Source: Ktedonobacteria bacterium brp13
GTDB taxonomy: Bacteria; Chloroflexota; Ktedonobacteria; Ktedonobacterales; Ktedonobacteraceae
Assembly (NCBI GenBank): GCA_015099395.1
Contig: AP024096.1
Location: forward strand, 4,898,001 to 4,962,000
Direction: 5' to 3'
Length of the DNA stretch: 64,000 nt
Shown: piece by piece, positions 51,472 to 59,359 of the stretch
Layout: every line of letters starts with the position of its first letter
How positions within the stretch are numbered: the stretch's first letter is position 1
Notes under the pieces: generated by a model
Seen by the model: only the letters and a program-made list of their open reading frames with translations
The model's database searches: none
What the model was told of the DNA's origin: nothing
Translations under genes and position numbers: made by a program

Positions 51472-51578
51472 TACATTGAGGGCGACCAGATCCTGTCTGA
51501 CCCTTTCTGAGCCACTGCATGTTGCAACGACCTTCACACTGCAATGTTCAGTACGAAAAGGAGGAATAACAGGAAAAA

Positions 51579-51867
51579 GAAGCTAATACCCCTGCCTCCC
51601 TCTCTTCTGAAAATGGCGTTTTCATCCTGGGTGGTGAACCTTTTTCATGATGGTCTTTGAGGGAGGATATCGCTGCAGCGACAGGAGGGAGTAGATTCTC
51701 GAATTACGCTATTAACCTCGATTATATACAATTTATCACTTTTGCATTCATAGTTTGTCATCGAGGATTACATGTAGTTTCTAGCATTCTACTCCCCCCT
51801 GCCGCTAAAACGGCTTTCCCCCTCAAAGAGGGAGGCTTTAGCGACATTTCCTGTTTTGGCGAGCATT
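51579..51867. repeat. MITE-like inverted-repeat element, copy A
   Basis: Terminal inverted repeats: the left arm (CCTCCCTC, interrupted by a ~50-base insertion, then TTTGAGGGAGG) pairs with the right arm CCCTCAAAGAGGGAGG. Inner arms AGGAGGGAGTAGA and TCTACTCCCCCCT also pair, with GCTGCAGCGAC opposite TGCCGCTAAAAC. AT-rich core with TCGAGGATTACA. No transposase. Confidence 0.75.
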
Positions 51868-51902
51868 ATCTCTAGTAGAGATAATGTTCACTATCGTCTG
51901 AA

Positions 51903-52140
51903 GAGAAGCTAATACCCCTGCCTCCCTCTTTGAGGGGGGATGTCGCCGCAGCGACAGGGGGGAGTAGATTCTTGAAATACACTATTAACCTCGATTATAA
52001 CAATTTATCACTTTTGCATTCATAGTTTGCCATCGAGGATTACAGGTAGTTGCTAACGATTTACTCCCTCCTGCCGCTAATCGCGGCTGTCCTCCCTCAA
52101 AGATGGAGGCATTAAGCGACATTTCCTGTTTTGGCGAACA
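51903..52140. repeat. MITE-like inverted-repeat element, copy B
   Basis: 238 bp, same orientation as copy A and 35 bases after it. Lacks the insertion of copy A. Arms CCTCCCTCTTTGAGGGG and CCTCCCTCAAAGATGGAGG pair almost fully, as do CAGGGGGGAGTAGAT and ATTTACTCCCTCCTG. Ends 56 bases before the carboxylase stop. Confidence 0.75.
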
Positions 52141-52195
52141 TTTTCCGTTTTTCTTTGCCCAATTTCATCGGTGAATGTGGCTCTGTGCGCTGCCG

Positions 52196-53812
52196 TTACA
52201 GCGGAATATTGCCGTGCTTTTTTGGTGGATTCGTGTCACGCTTGTTCTTGAGCATCTCAAGGGCGCTAATGATCTTCTTACGCGTGTCATGAGGGGAGAT
52301 CACTTCGTCAATATAGCCACGACTGGCTGCGATATAGGGATTGGTGAACTTCTCATTATATTCGGTGATCAGTTCTTTACGACGCTGATCGGAGTCCTCT
52401 GCTCGCTCGATCTCGTCTTTAAAGAGGATGTTGACCGCTGCTTCTGGTCCCATTACGGCGATCTCAGCAGTCGGCCAGGCGTAGTTAATATCACCGCGAA
52501 TATGCTTGCTACTCATCACGTCGTAGGCTCCGCCATAGGCTTTGCGCGTGATGATAGTAATCTTGGGCACCGTAGCCTCACAATAGGCATACAGCAGTTT
52601 CGCGCCGTGACGAATAATGCCGTTATGCTCCTGAGCTGTTCCCGGCAAGAAGCCCGGTACATCGACCAGCGTAATCAGCGGAATATTAAAACAATCGCAA
52701 AAGCGTACGAAGCGTGCGGCCTTATCTGAAGCATTGATATCCAGCACTCCGGCCAGCGCCCGTGGCTGTTGCGCAACAATACCGACTGAGCGACCATTCA
52801 TACGTGAAAAGCCGACGATGATGTTCTGTGCAAACGCCTCCTGTACCTCGAAGAAGTTGCCTTCATCTACTATGTGGTGGATGACATCTTTCATGTCGTA
52901 GGCCTTGCTGGGATTATCGGGAATGATGGCATCCAGTTCGGTAATCAGGCGCTCAGGCTCTTCGGTTGGAGTGAGCAGCGGGGGATCATCCAGATTGTTC
53001 GAGGGGAGATAGCTGAGCAGTTGGCGAATTGCACGGATACAATGTGCTTCGCTGGGATAGGCGAAGTGCGCAACTCCACTCGTCGCATTATGGACAGTAG
53101 CGCCACCCAGGTCTTCAAACGAGACGTCCTCATGTGTGACCGCCTTAACGACGTTAGGACCAGTGACAAACATATAGCTCGTCTCTTCGACCATAAAGAT
53201 AAAATCAGTGATCGCAGGTGAGTAGACCGCACCGCCAGCGCAAGGCCCCAGCACAGCCGAAATCTGGGGCACGACGCCCGAGGCCAGTGTGTTGCGCAGA
53301 AAAATATCAGCATACGCACCCAGGCTCACGACACCCTCTTGAATACGTGCCCCACCAGAGTCGTTGAGGCCGATGATGGGTGCGCCATTCTTCATCGCCA
53401 GATCCATCACCTTGCAGATCTTCTCTGCATGGGCTTCAGAGAGTGAGCCACCGAAGACCGTGAAATCTTGCGAGAAGAAGTAGACCAGGCGTCCCTCAAC
53501 CTTGCCATAGCCAGTGACGACGCCATCCCCGGGATACTTCTGATCGGCGAGTCCAAAGTCACTGGTTCGATGCGTGACAAACATATCCAGCTCGTTCAGG
53601 CTCCCTGGATCTAGCAACAGGTCGATACGCTCGCGTGCCGTGAGCTTCCCTTTCTTGTGTTGGGTCTCGATGCGCCTGGTACCTCCACCAAGCATCGCCG
53701 CCTTTTGTAGCGTTTCCAGGGCGCTTAACTTCTCTTCAGTTGAGTGTATGCCTGCTGAACCGGCGGCTTGTCTACTGGAGGTCTCCTGAGAACTTTGTTC
53801 ACTTGTGGTCAT
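52196..53812 (-). CDS. pccB: Propionyl-CoA/acyl-CoA carboxylase, beta (carboxyltransferase) subunit
   Basis: 538 residues from ATG 53812 (AGGTG nearby); frame is open to 53842. Transfers CO2 from carboxybiotin to acyl-CoA. Crotonase-like repeats with two acyl-CoA/biotin sites: LNDSGGARIQEGVVSLGAYA and LGPCAGGAVYSPAITDF in the N-half, VDVPGFLPGTAQEHNGIIRH and TRKAYGGAYDVMSSKHIRGD in the C-half. The Asp of GGAYDVM is, in studied actinobacterial enzymes, the residue favouring propionyl-CoA over acetyl-CoA. The C-terminus ends PPKKHGNIPL, typical of PccB. The biotin-carrying alpha subunit is not in the window. Confidence 0.92.
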   Translation of the reverse strand: MTTSEQSSQETSSRQAAGSAGIHSTEEKLSALETLQKAAMLGGGTRRIETQHKKGKLTARERIDLLLDPGSLNELDMFVTHRTSDFGLADQKYPGDGVVTGYGKVEGRLVYFFSQDFTVFGGSLSEAHAEKICKVMDLAMKNGAPIIGLNDSGGARIQEGVVSLGAYADIFLRNTLASGVVPQISAVLGPCAGGAVYSPAITDFIFMVEETSYMFVTGPNVVKAVTHEDVSFEDLGGATVHNATSGVAHFAYPSEAHCIRAIRQLLSYLPSNNLDDPPLLTPTEEPERLITELDAIIPDNPSKAYDMKDVIHHIVDEGNFFEVQEAFAQNIIVGFSRMNGRSVGIVAQQPRALAGVLDINASDKAARFVRFCDCFNIPLITLVDVPGFLPGTAQEHNGIIRHGAKLLYAYCEATVPKITIITRKAYGGAYDVMSSKHIRGDINYAWPTAEIAVMGPEAAVNILFKDEIERAEDSDQRRKELITEYNEKFTNPYIAASRGYIDEVISPHDTRKKIISALEMLKNKRDTNPPKKHGNIPL

Positions 53813-53919
53813 CCTACACCTATCTTCATTGATACATTTCATTGCTACTAAAAAACAATACTAAAGATACACTGTCACATAGCTGCGAAAAAAACAATAG
53901 AAGTGAATTCTAAACATAT

Positions 53920-53963
53920 CAAAAATGGCCGTAACGAGGAGAATAACCTCGAACGGCCGAATT
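53920..53963 (-). terminator. Terminator for the small-protein pair
   Basis: On the minus strand: hairpin with arms CGGCCGTTCGAGG and CCTCGTTACGGCC (one mismatch), then ATTTTTG. About 57 bases after the stop of the gene at 54020. Confidence 0.7.
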
Positions 53964-54019
53964 GCTACGTATTTCCAAAGACGTGAAACCCTCGATACAA
54001 GGGCCCGGGGTTACTCTCC

Positions 54020-54472
54020 CTACAGATGCTGGCAACGCAAAGAGATAATGCCAGGAGCGAAATGGTTCGCTTTTTGCAAGTATTCTTGCTCGTTGGCCTC
54101 TATCATCAGTTTGTGCATCACCAGGACATCACCATCCGGCAATGGCTCGGCTGGTTGTAAACAAAGCTCCATGACCGCACAGCCCCGTTCGTAGACTTTC
54201 ACCAGACCGCCTCCACCGGGAATACGATAAATGCGATTATCTATCGTTGGACTCAGCACCTCCAGATAACCGAACTTGATTAACTGCTGGTATTGGTTTT
54301 CGGATAGCATCTCACGCATGAGTGCCTTCGCCCGACTTTCGGCAGAGAGGTGCTCACTCACCGACTCGCGCAACCTTCCCACACTCCCGTCCGGGGACTG
54401 CGATAGGTAGTAGATCGCGAGGAGGAGAAACAGCAGCCAGATACCGAGGAACAAACTCAGTGTCTCCAGCAT
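54020..54472 (-). CDS. Single-pass membrane protein of unknown function
   Basis: 150 residues from ATG 54472, where AGGAG is 5-6 bases upstream; ATG 54487 and TTG 54496 are in-frame alternatives. One membrane helix near the N-terminus (LSLFLGIWLLFLLLAIYYLS). The rest is a soluble, probably cytoplasmic domain: helices rich in Ser/Arg (RLRESVSEHLSAESRAKALM), then LIKFGYLEVLSPTIDNRIYR and a beta part VYERGCAVMELCLQPAEPLP. No family recognised. The start region overlaps or abuts the stop of the 81-residue gene upstream, so the two are co-translated. Confidence 0.65.
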   Translation of the reverse strand: MLETLSLFLGIWLLFLLLAIYYLSQSPDGSVGRLRESVSEHLSAESRAKALMREMLSENQYQQLIKFGYLEVLSPTIDNRIYRIPGGGGLVKVYERGCAVMELCLQPAEPLPDGDVLVMHKLMIEANEQEYLQKANHFAPGIISLRCQHL

Positions 54473-54492
54473 ATGCGCTCCTAGCATCTCAC

Positions 54493-54738
54493 TCAACCAC
54501 CGACGACACGTGGCACGAGTACAATCTGTTCGGCAGTACGATCAAACTTGTCAATACGCTCTACGGTCTTACCAGATTCGACTCTGAATGCGGTCGCGCC
54601 CTTCTTACGCTCTTCAGTAAAGATACGCTCCGCTTCTTGTATCGCGGCTAAAGTATCAGAGTCCCGTGTCTCCACTTTCGCTATGTCCCAGGTGATTTTA
54701 TCATCACCACGGCGGGACATGACCCGTAGCATACCCAC
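54493..54738 (-). CDS. Small hypothetical protein
   Basis: 81 residues. GTG start at 54738, with AAGGAG seven bases upstream. No membrane helix. One long helix (DTLAAIQEAERIFTEERKKG) followed by a short beta part (ATAFRVESGKTVERIDKFDR) and a C-terminus IVLVPRVVGG. The layout, helix then FRV...FD..AE.I.LVP, resembles small proteins of unknown role common in Chloroflexota and Actinomycetota, but I cannot name the family. Coupled with the membrane protein downstream. Confidence 0.65.
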   Translation of the reverse strand: MGMLRVMSRRGDDKITWDIAKVETRDSDTLAAIQEAERIFTEERKKGATAFRVESGKTVERIDKFDRTAEQIVLVPRVVGG

Positions 54739-54951
54739 AGTCTGTCTCCTTCTCCTGGATCAACCATACTCTTATACAGGTTCTACATACTGAGCCGTGT
54801 TCCCGACTTCTCAGCAGTTCCCGACTTCTCAGCAGTAAGGAACAATTTGGAATAATTTGAGCATAGCACGCAATGATAAGTACAGTCAAGGGCAAACTAT
54901 CAACCAGGTCCAAAACAACCTCTACCGGTATTACGTTTAGATCTTATATTC

Positions 54952-56412
54952 TCAGCTAAAGAGGCACGGCAATCGACAGAGAAAGGTGCTGCCCAGGCCA
55001 GGCTGGCTCTCAACCTCTACACTTCCTCCGTGCAGTTCTACAATCATCTTGACGATCGCTAAACCCAGGCCCTGTCCCCCTGCACGTAGCTCTTCTTCTC
55101 CCTTTACCTGATAGAAACGCTCAAAAATTCGCTGGTGATATTCTGGAGCGATACCACGACCACTATCCCGTATCTGGAGGCAGATGACTTTTTGTATCCG
55201 CTCATCATCGCTATCTGACTCGTCAGCAACAGACACAACATGTCCTGTCGCTTGTTTCGTATCTTTCTCCGCTCCTTCTACTATCTCTGCTGTCTTTATT
55301 GTCTCTTCTTTCCCTGCTTCCTCTATCTCCCTCTCTTCGACGGTGGCGCTGATTAAGACATGTCCGCCGGTTGGCGTAAAATGTAAGGCGTTGTTGAGCA
55401 GGTTACGCAGAATCTGTTGCAGGCGAACGGCGTCAGCATAGAGACGTGGCAACTGTCGCGGGATCTGTACCTCTATGACGATCCCGTTATCGGCGGCTGT
55501 CAGCTCTAACTCTTCGACGGCATTTTCGATCACAGGAGGCAGGGTAATAATATCTCGGTTGAGGTGCAGATGTCCGGCATCGGCACGTGAGATCAAGAGT
55601 AGATCTTCTAATATCGAGTAGAGCTGTTCGCTACCTGATCGTGCCCGCTGCACAAACTCAAATTGCTCGGTGTTCAGCTCTCCTCCGGCACCGGAGAGTG
55701 CCAGTTCCAGATACCCATTGATTGCATTGAGGGGTGAACGGAGCTCATGGGTAATCAAGGAGATAAAGTGTGCCTGCTTGCGCTCCTGCTGCTCTTTACT
55801 TATCTGCGCCGCTCGGGCCTGCTGTATACTGGTCAACGTTAAGACCGCCTGCTCCGCAAAGAGCGCGCACTGTGCAAGCCGCTCGGTGGTAAAGGCATGT
55901 AGAGCTGGCAGATAGAGGGTCAGCGTCCCAGGACAGCGCTCACCATCTAACAAAGGGAGGCAGACCAGAGAGCCAGTGGTATGCTCAGGCTCCAGACCGA
56001 GCCATTGCAACGTTGATTGCAGGTGTAGCGTAGAGACGACTTGCGTCAGATCTTCAATAACCACAGGTCTACGGCTCTGTATGACACGACCATCTATCCC
56101 TTCACCAGGTTGCAAGGGCACATGCTCCAACCTATGCTGCTCTTCTGGCTCTCGCACAGCATCCGGGCGCGTTCGCTGAGATGCAAAGATCTGCAATGAG
56201 CTCCCACTCTCTTCCACCAGAGCTAGCAAGCAGGAGTGTACCGCTAATAGCCTACAGGCATTCTGCGTAAGCCTGGTCAGTATAGGGATAAGGTCATTGT
56301 CACTGTCACTGTCATTGTCACTGTCATTGTCACCGACAAGCATCGTCTTCGGCGGCGTCTCGTGCACTTGCTGTGTACTGTGAGTGCTGTGGGTGCTCTG
56401 CGTAGAAGTCAT
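54952..56412 (-). CDS. GAF-domain histidine kinase with an insertion in the ATPase domain
   Basis: 486 residues, no membrane helix. N-terminal low-complexity (THSTHST and a D-N/S run, encoded by hexanucleotide repeats). GAF domain about 42-195 (LLAVHSCLLALVEESGSSLQ, PLQPGEGIDGRVIQSRRPVV). HisKA with phosphoacceptor His222 in LITHELRSPLNAING. HATPase: LRNLLNNALHFTPTGG, then an acidic insertion of ~45 residues (EEREIEEAGKEETIKTAEIV ... DESDSDDERIQ), then IRDSGRGIAPEYH, FERFYQ and GGQGLGLAIVKM. No response regulator is adjacent, so this is an orphan kinase in the window. Confidence 0.88.
   Translation of the reverse strand: MTSTQSTHSTHSTQQVHETPPKTMLVGDNDSDNDSDSDNDLIPILTRLTQNACRLLAVHSCLLALVEESGSSLQIFASQRTRPDAVREPEEQHRLEHVPLQPGEGIDGRVIQSRRPVVIEDLTQVVSTLHLQSTLQWLGLEPEHTTGSLVCLPLLDGERCPGTLTLYLPALHAFTTERLAQCALFAEQAVLTLTSIQQARAAQISKEQQERKQAHFISLITHELRSPLNAINGYLELALSGAGGELNTEQFEFVQRARSGSEQLYSILEDLLLISRADAGHLHLNRDIITLPPVIENAVEELELTAADNGIVIEVQIPRQLPRLYADAVRLQQILRNLLNNALHFTPTGGHVLISATVEEREIEEAGKEETIKTAEIVEGAEKDTKQATGHVVSVADESDSDDERIQKVICLQIRDSGRGIAPEYHQRIFERFYQVKGEEELRAGGQGLGLAIVKMIVELHGGSVEVESQPGLGSTFLCRLPCLFS
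56293..56334 (-). repeat. Hexanucleotide repeat tract inside kinase gene
   Basis: Seven tandem 6-base units (GTCATT/GTCACT/GTCACC on the plus strand), encoding alternating Asp and Asn/Ser near the kinase N-terminus. As the unit is a multiple of three, copy changes would keep the frame. Confidence 0.85.
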
Positions 56413-56599
56413 TGTAAAAATCTCGACTTATCTCAATCTCAACGCCAATAAAAAAAGCTTGCGTTCCTTTGCTCTGCGCTTTACGTCAAACTATACCATT
56501 GTAAATCAAATTCATACAAACAAGCGCTGCAAATCAAACATATTGGCTAATGCTAGCACAGATCATGCACAACAATTACGTAATATACACAACAATTAC

Positions 56600-58270
56600 T
56601 TAAAAAACGCCTTCAGAGATGAGAGGAGCAGTAGGAGCTTTTGTGATAGCATTCTCTTCGCGCTCGGTGATGGGTAGGGAGAACGAAATACAGGCTCCGC
56701 CTGCGGGATTATTCTCGGCCCAGATCCTTCCACCATGCGCATCTATTATCGCTTTGACGATTGCCAGACCCAGTCCACTGCCGCCTGTCGTGGATTGGCG
56801 CGCATTGTCCGCACGATAGAAACGCTCAAAGACACGCGAGAGCGCATCCTCGGGTATCCCTTCACCTGTATCAACGACGGAGATCACAACCTCGCTTGTC
56901 TGCAGGACCGCACGCACAGATATAGAGCCCTCCACCGGTGTATGCTGGAGTGCATTACTACACAGGTTGGCGAAGACACGCATCAACATATCCGGATCTG
57001 CCAGGATCAACGGGAGATTATAGGGGATCTCGTTGATCGGTTCGACTCTATGACGCTCGAACTCAGTGATCATCGTCGCAAAGGCCTGGTCTACGAGAGG
57101 GGCGAGCCGGAACAACTTTTTCTTGGGCTCTAGCGCTCCACCTTCAACCCTGGCCATCACATGCAGATCCTGCACCAGGCGACGCAGACGCAACGTCTCA
57201 TTCATAATAATACGCCCGGTCGCTTCATAGTCTTCACGACTCTGACCGATCCCATCAACGAGTGCCTCTCCCAGACCTGCAATTGCTGTCAGGGGAGTCG
57301 CCAGGTCATGTGTAATATTCATAATCAATTCGCGACGCCAGATCTCTTGACGACGAAACTCATCAACGTCCGACTTGAGCTGAGTCGCCATATCGTTAAA
57401 CGAGCGCGCCAGATCACCAAGCTCACCCGGCGCATCTGTGCTCACCTGCGCACTGTAATCACCCGAGGCCAGGACATGTGAGGCCTGTGTCAGCTTCGTG
57501 AGCGGTCGCGTAATCGTCCGTGCAAAGACGATCGCAATAATTGCCGTCAGCAAGACAATCACCAGGGTTGCCCAGAGAACAGCGTCACCGACGGTTGAGA
57601 TAAACGAAATACCAGAACTATTCTGCATGGTTGCTACCAGTACTCCGATAGGTTTCGCCTGCGCAGCATATTGCCCATCGAAGAAGATAGGCTGGACACA
57701 GAACGGAGCGGTTGTATCCCGCGGCAAGCGACGACCAAAAACGCCATTCGTCTCTTTACCCTTCTTCAAAGCTGCCTGCAGCGCAACTAGAAGCTTTTGC
57801 CGATCTGCATTAGGTGTATCAGTGGCGGAGAAACGCACGATTGTCTGATCAACATTGCGCGCCATTACTACCGGGTAGAGGAGGTGTTCACTCGTGTCCA
57901 GGATATAGATACTCAAGCCTTGCTGATCGTTCTGCTGTTGTATGTTGGTCGTACTCATGACACGCGTTAATGCTGTCTGCCATGCATTCTTCTGCTCTGT
58001 CACGCTTGGAGTATTCGTAGCAGGGGTAGTAGTTGAAGAGGAACTTGAACCACTGCGGTTTCGCCGCGATAGGGCATATGCATAGTCGGTACCCAGGCTC
58101 TGCGCCTTCTCATTCGCGAAGGCATCTAGATGCGTCTGCTGCTCATTCACATAGTTGTAGCGTACTGCGAGGAGTGCTGTGATTGCGAGGAGCAATGTGG
58201 CGATCAGGACAATACAGACAGAGCCCAGAGCCAGATGCCAGCGGATACTTTTCCACCAATGAATACGCAT
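56600..58270 (-). CDS. Membrane histidine kinase with HAMP domain
   Basis: 556 residues from ATG 58270 (GAGGGGG six bases upstream); TTG 58285 would extend it by five. First membrane helix about 12-36 (LALGSVCIVLIATLLLAITA), an outer sensor region of ~185 residues with a Ser/Thr-rich loop (SGSSSSSTTTPATNTPS), second helix about 224-246 (VLWATLVIVLLTAIIAIVFA), HAMP domain (RPLTKLTQASHVLASGDYSA). HisKA with His321 in NITHDLATPLTAIAG. HATPase motifs FANLCSNALQHTPVEG, VVDTGEGIPEDA, FERFYR and GGSGLGLAIVKA. Gene starts 26 bases after its response regulator stop. Confidence 0.93.
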   Translation of the reverse strand: MRIHWWKSIRWHLALGSVCIVLIATLLLAITALLAVRYNYVNEQQTHLDAFANEKAQSLGTDYAYALSRRNRSGSSSSSTTTPATNTPSVTEQKNAWQTALTRVMSTTNIQQQNDQQGLSIYILDTSEHLLYPVVMARNVDQTIVRFSATDTPNADRQKLLVALQAALKKGKETNGVFGRRLPRDTTAPFCVQPIFFDGQYAAQAKPIGVLVATMQNSSGISFISTVGDAVLWATLVIVLLTAIIAIVFARTITRPLTKLTQASHVLASGDYSAQVSTDAPGELGDLARSFNDMATQLKSDVDEFRRQEIWRRELIMNITHDLATPLTAIAGLGEALVDGIGQSREDYEATGRIIMNETLRLRRLVQDLHVMARVEGGALEPKKKLFRLAPLVDQAFATMITEFERHRVEPINEIPYNLPLILADPDMLMRVFANLCSNALQHTPVEGSISVRAVLQTSEVVISVVDTGEGIPEDALSRVFERFYRADNARQSTTGGSGLGLAIVKAIIDAHGGRIWAENNPAGGACISFSLPITEREENAITKAPTAPLISEGVF

Positions 58271-58296
58271 AGAGAGCCCCCTCAATACAAGCCTGC

Positions 58297-59055
58297 TCAG
58301 GCACCAACGAGACGCGCTTTGGCCTCAAAACGATAGCCAACGCGCCAGACGGTCTTGATATAACGCTGTTCAGGATCGGTCTCGATCTTCTTGCGCAGCG
58401 CGCTGATATGGACGTCGATAGTATGCCCATCCCCCAGATAGTCATAACCCCAGACCTTATTCATCAGGACCTCGCGCGTAAAGACACGATCCGGCGCTTG
58501 AGCCAGCAAGGCTAACAGATCAAATTCGGTCGGCGTAAGTGCAATCTCATGTCCCTGCACCTCTACACGGCGTGCCATCAGATCAATTGTCAGATTTGGG
58601 AAACGCAGAACCTCATCTTTATCGACACCTTTCTTTACGCTGCCAGCACCTGCTTGCTGAGCCGTGCCATTGCTCTGAGCAGGCTCCTCACGAGCACCAC
58701 GACGCAGAATAGCACGCACGCGGCTCACCAGTTCACGCGGACTAAATGGCTTCACCAGATAGTCGTCAGCGCCCATCTCGAATCCCTGCAACCGATCATC
58801 TTCATCACCCCGCGCCGTCAACATCAAAATAGGTATCTCCGACCAGGCACGAATACGACGACAGACCTCAAAACCATCGATCGTCGGTAACATGATATCC
58901 AGGATAATCAGGTCCGGATGCTCACGGGCATGCAACGCTAACCCATCTGCACCATCTTTTGCCACCGCAACCTGGTAACCAGCATCTCGCAGGTACAGAT
59001 TGATCAGGTGAATAATACCATCTTCATCTTCTATTACAAGTATCTTCTGCGCCAT
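58297..59055 (-). CDS. OmpR/PhoB-family response regulator
   Basis: 252 residues from ATG 59055 (GGAGC 8 bases upstream); the frame is open to 59148 but the extra 31 residues do not belong to the receiver fold. Receiver: KILVIEDEDG, phosphoacceptor Asp53 in LIILDIMLP, Thr in LMLTARG and Lys in YLVKPFSPREL. A Gly/Ala/Gln linker (PAQSNGTAQQAGAGS) precedes the winged helix: ALTPTEFDLLALLAQAPDRV, then HTIDVHISALRKKIE and YIKTVWRVGYRFE. Operon with the HAMP kinase downstream. Confidence 0.94.
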   Translation of the reverse strand: MAQKILVIEDEDGIIHLINLYLRDAGYQVAVAKDGADGLALHAREHPDLIILDIMLPTIDGFEVCRRIRAWSEIPILMLTARGDEDDRLQGFEMGADDYLVKPFSPRELVSRVRAILRRGAREEPAQSNGTAQQAGAGSVKKGVDKDEVLRFPNLTIDLMARRVEVQGHEIALTPTEFDLLALLAQAPDRVFTREVLMNKVWGYDYLGDGHTIDVHISALRKKIETDPEQRYIKTVWRVGYRFEAKARLVGA

Positions 59056-59292
59056 AGCATAAGCTCCAACCAACATCGTGTCCATCTCTGCCACAATAGT
59101 AACACACCAGAAAAAAGAAACACAGATATTGCTGCGGGTCACAGACAATCTTGACTAATTCTTGAAATCTCTTGGACCGATCCTTAACTTCTCTGGCGTA
59201 TCATAAGGGCATAGAAGTTTTCTGTGATAGTTCTCTGGCACGCTATAGCATCCGCTAACGGTATCTTGCAGGATAACTTATGGATAGCTTCA

Positions 59293-59337
59293 TAAAAAGT
59301 ACACTCCTCTTGCTTGAAGAGGGGTGCACTTTTTTAT
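59293..59337. terminator. Bidirectional terminator after the lipoprotein gene
   Basis: Stem AAAAAGTaCACTCCTCTT / AAGAGGGGTGCACTTTTTT with a 5-base loop and flanking A and T runs. Lies 22 bases after the lipoprotein stop (minus strand). Confidence 0.85.
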
Positions 59338-59359
59338 GCGTTATCTGTAAACCAGGGTA

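Larger units (their letters stand above)
51472..52195. other. Intergenic region filled by two MITE-like elements
   Basis: About 720 bases between a plus-strand kinase and the 3' end of the carboxylase gene. Nearly all of it consists of the tandem repeat pair at 51579-51867 and 51903-52140. No ORF with a ribosome site. Confidence 0.6.

Noticed and set aside
51579..52140. CRISPR array
   Set aside because: Only two long repeats with extended inverted arms and no regular spacers; a MITE-like element explains the pattern.
56293..56334. Phase-variable on/off switching through the hexanucleotide tract
   Set aside because: Units are six bases, so changes in number keep the reading frame; only length variation is possible.
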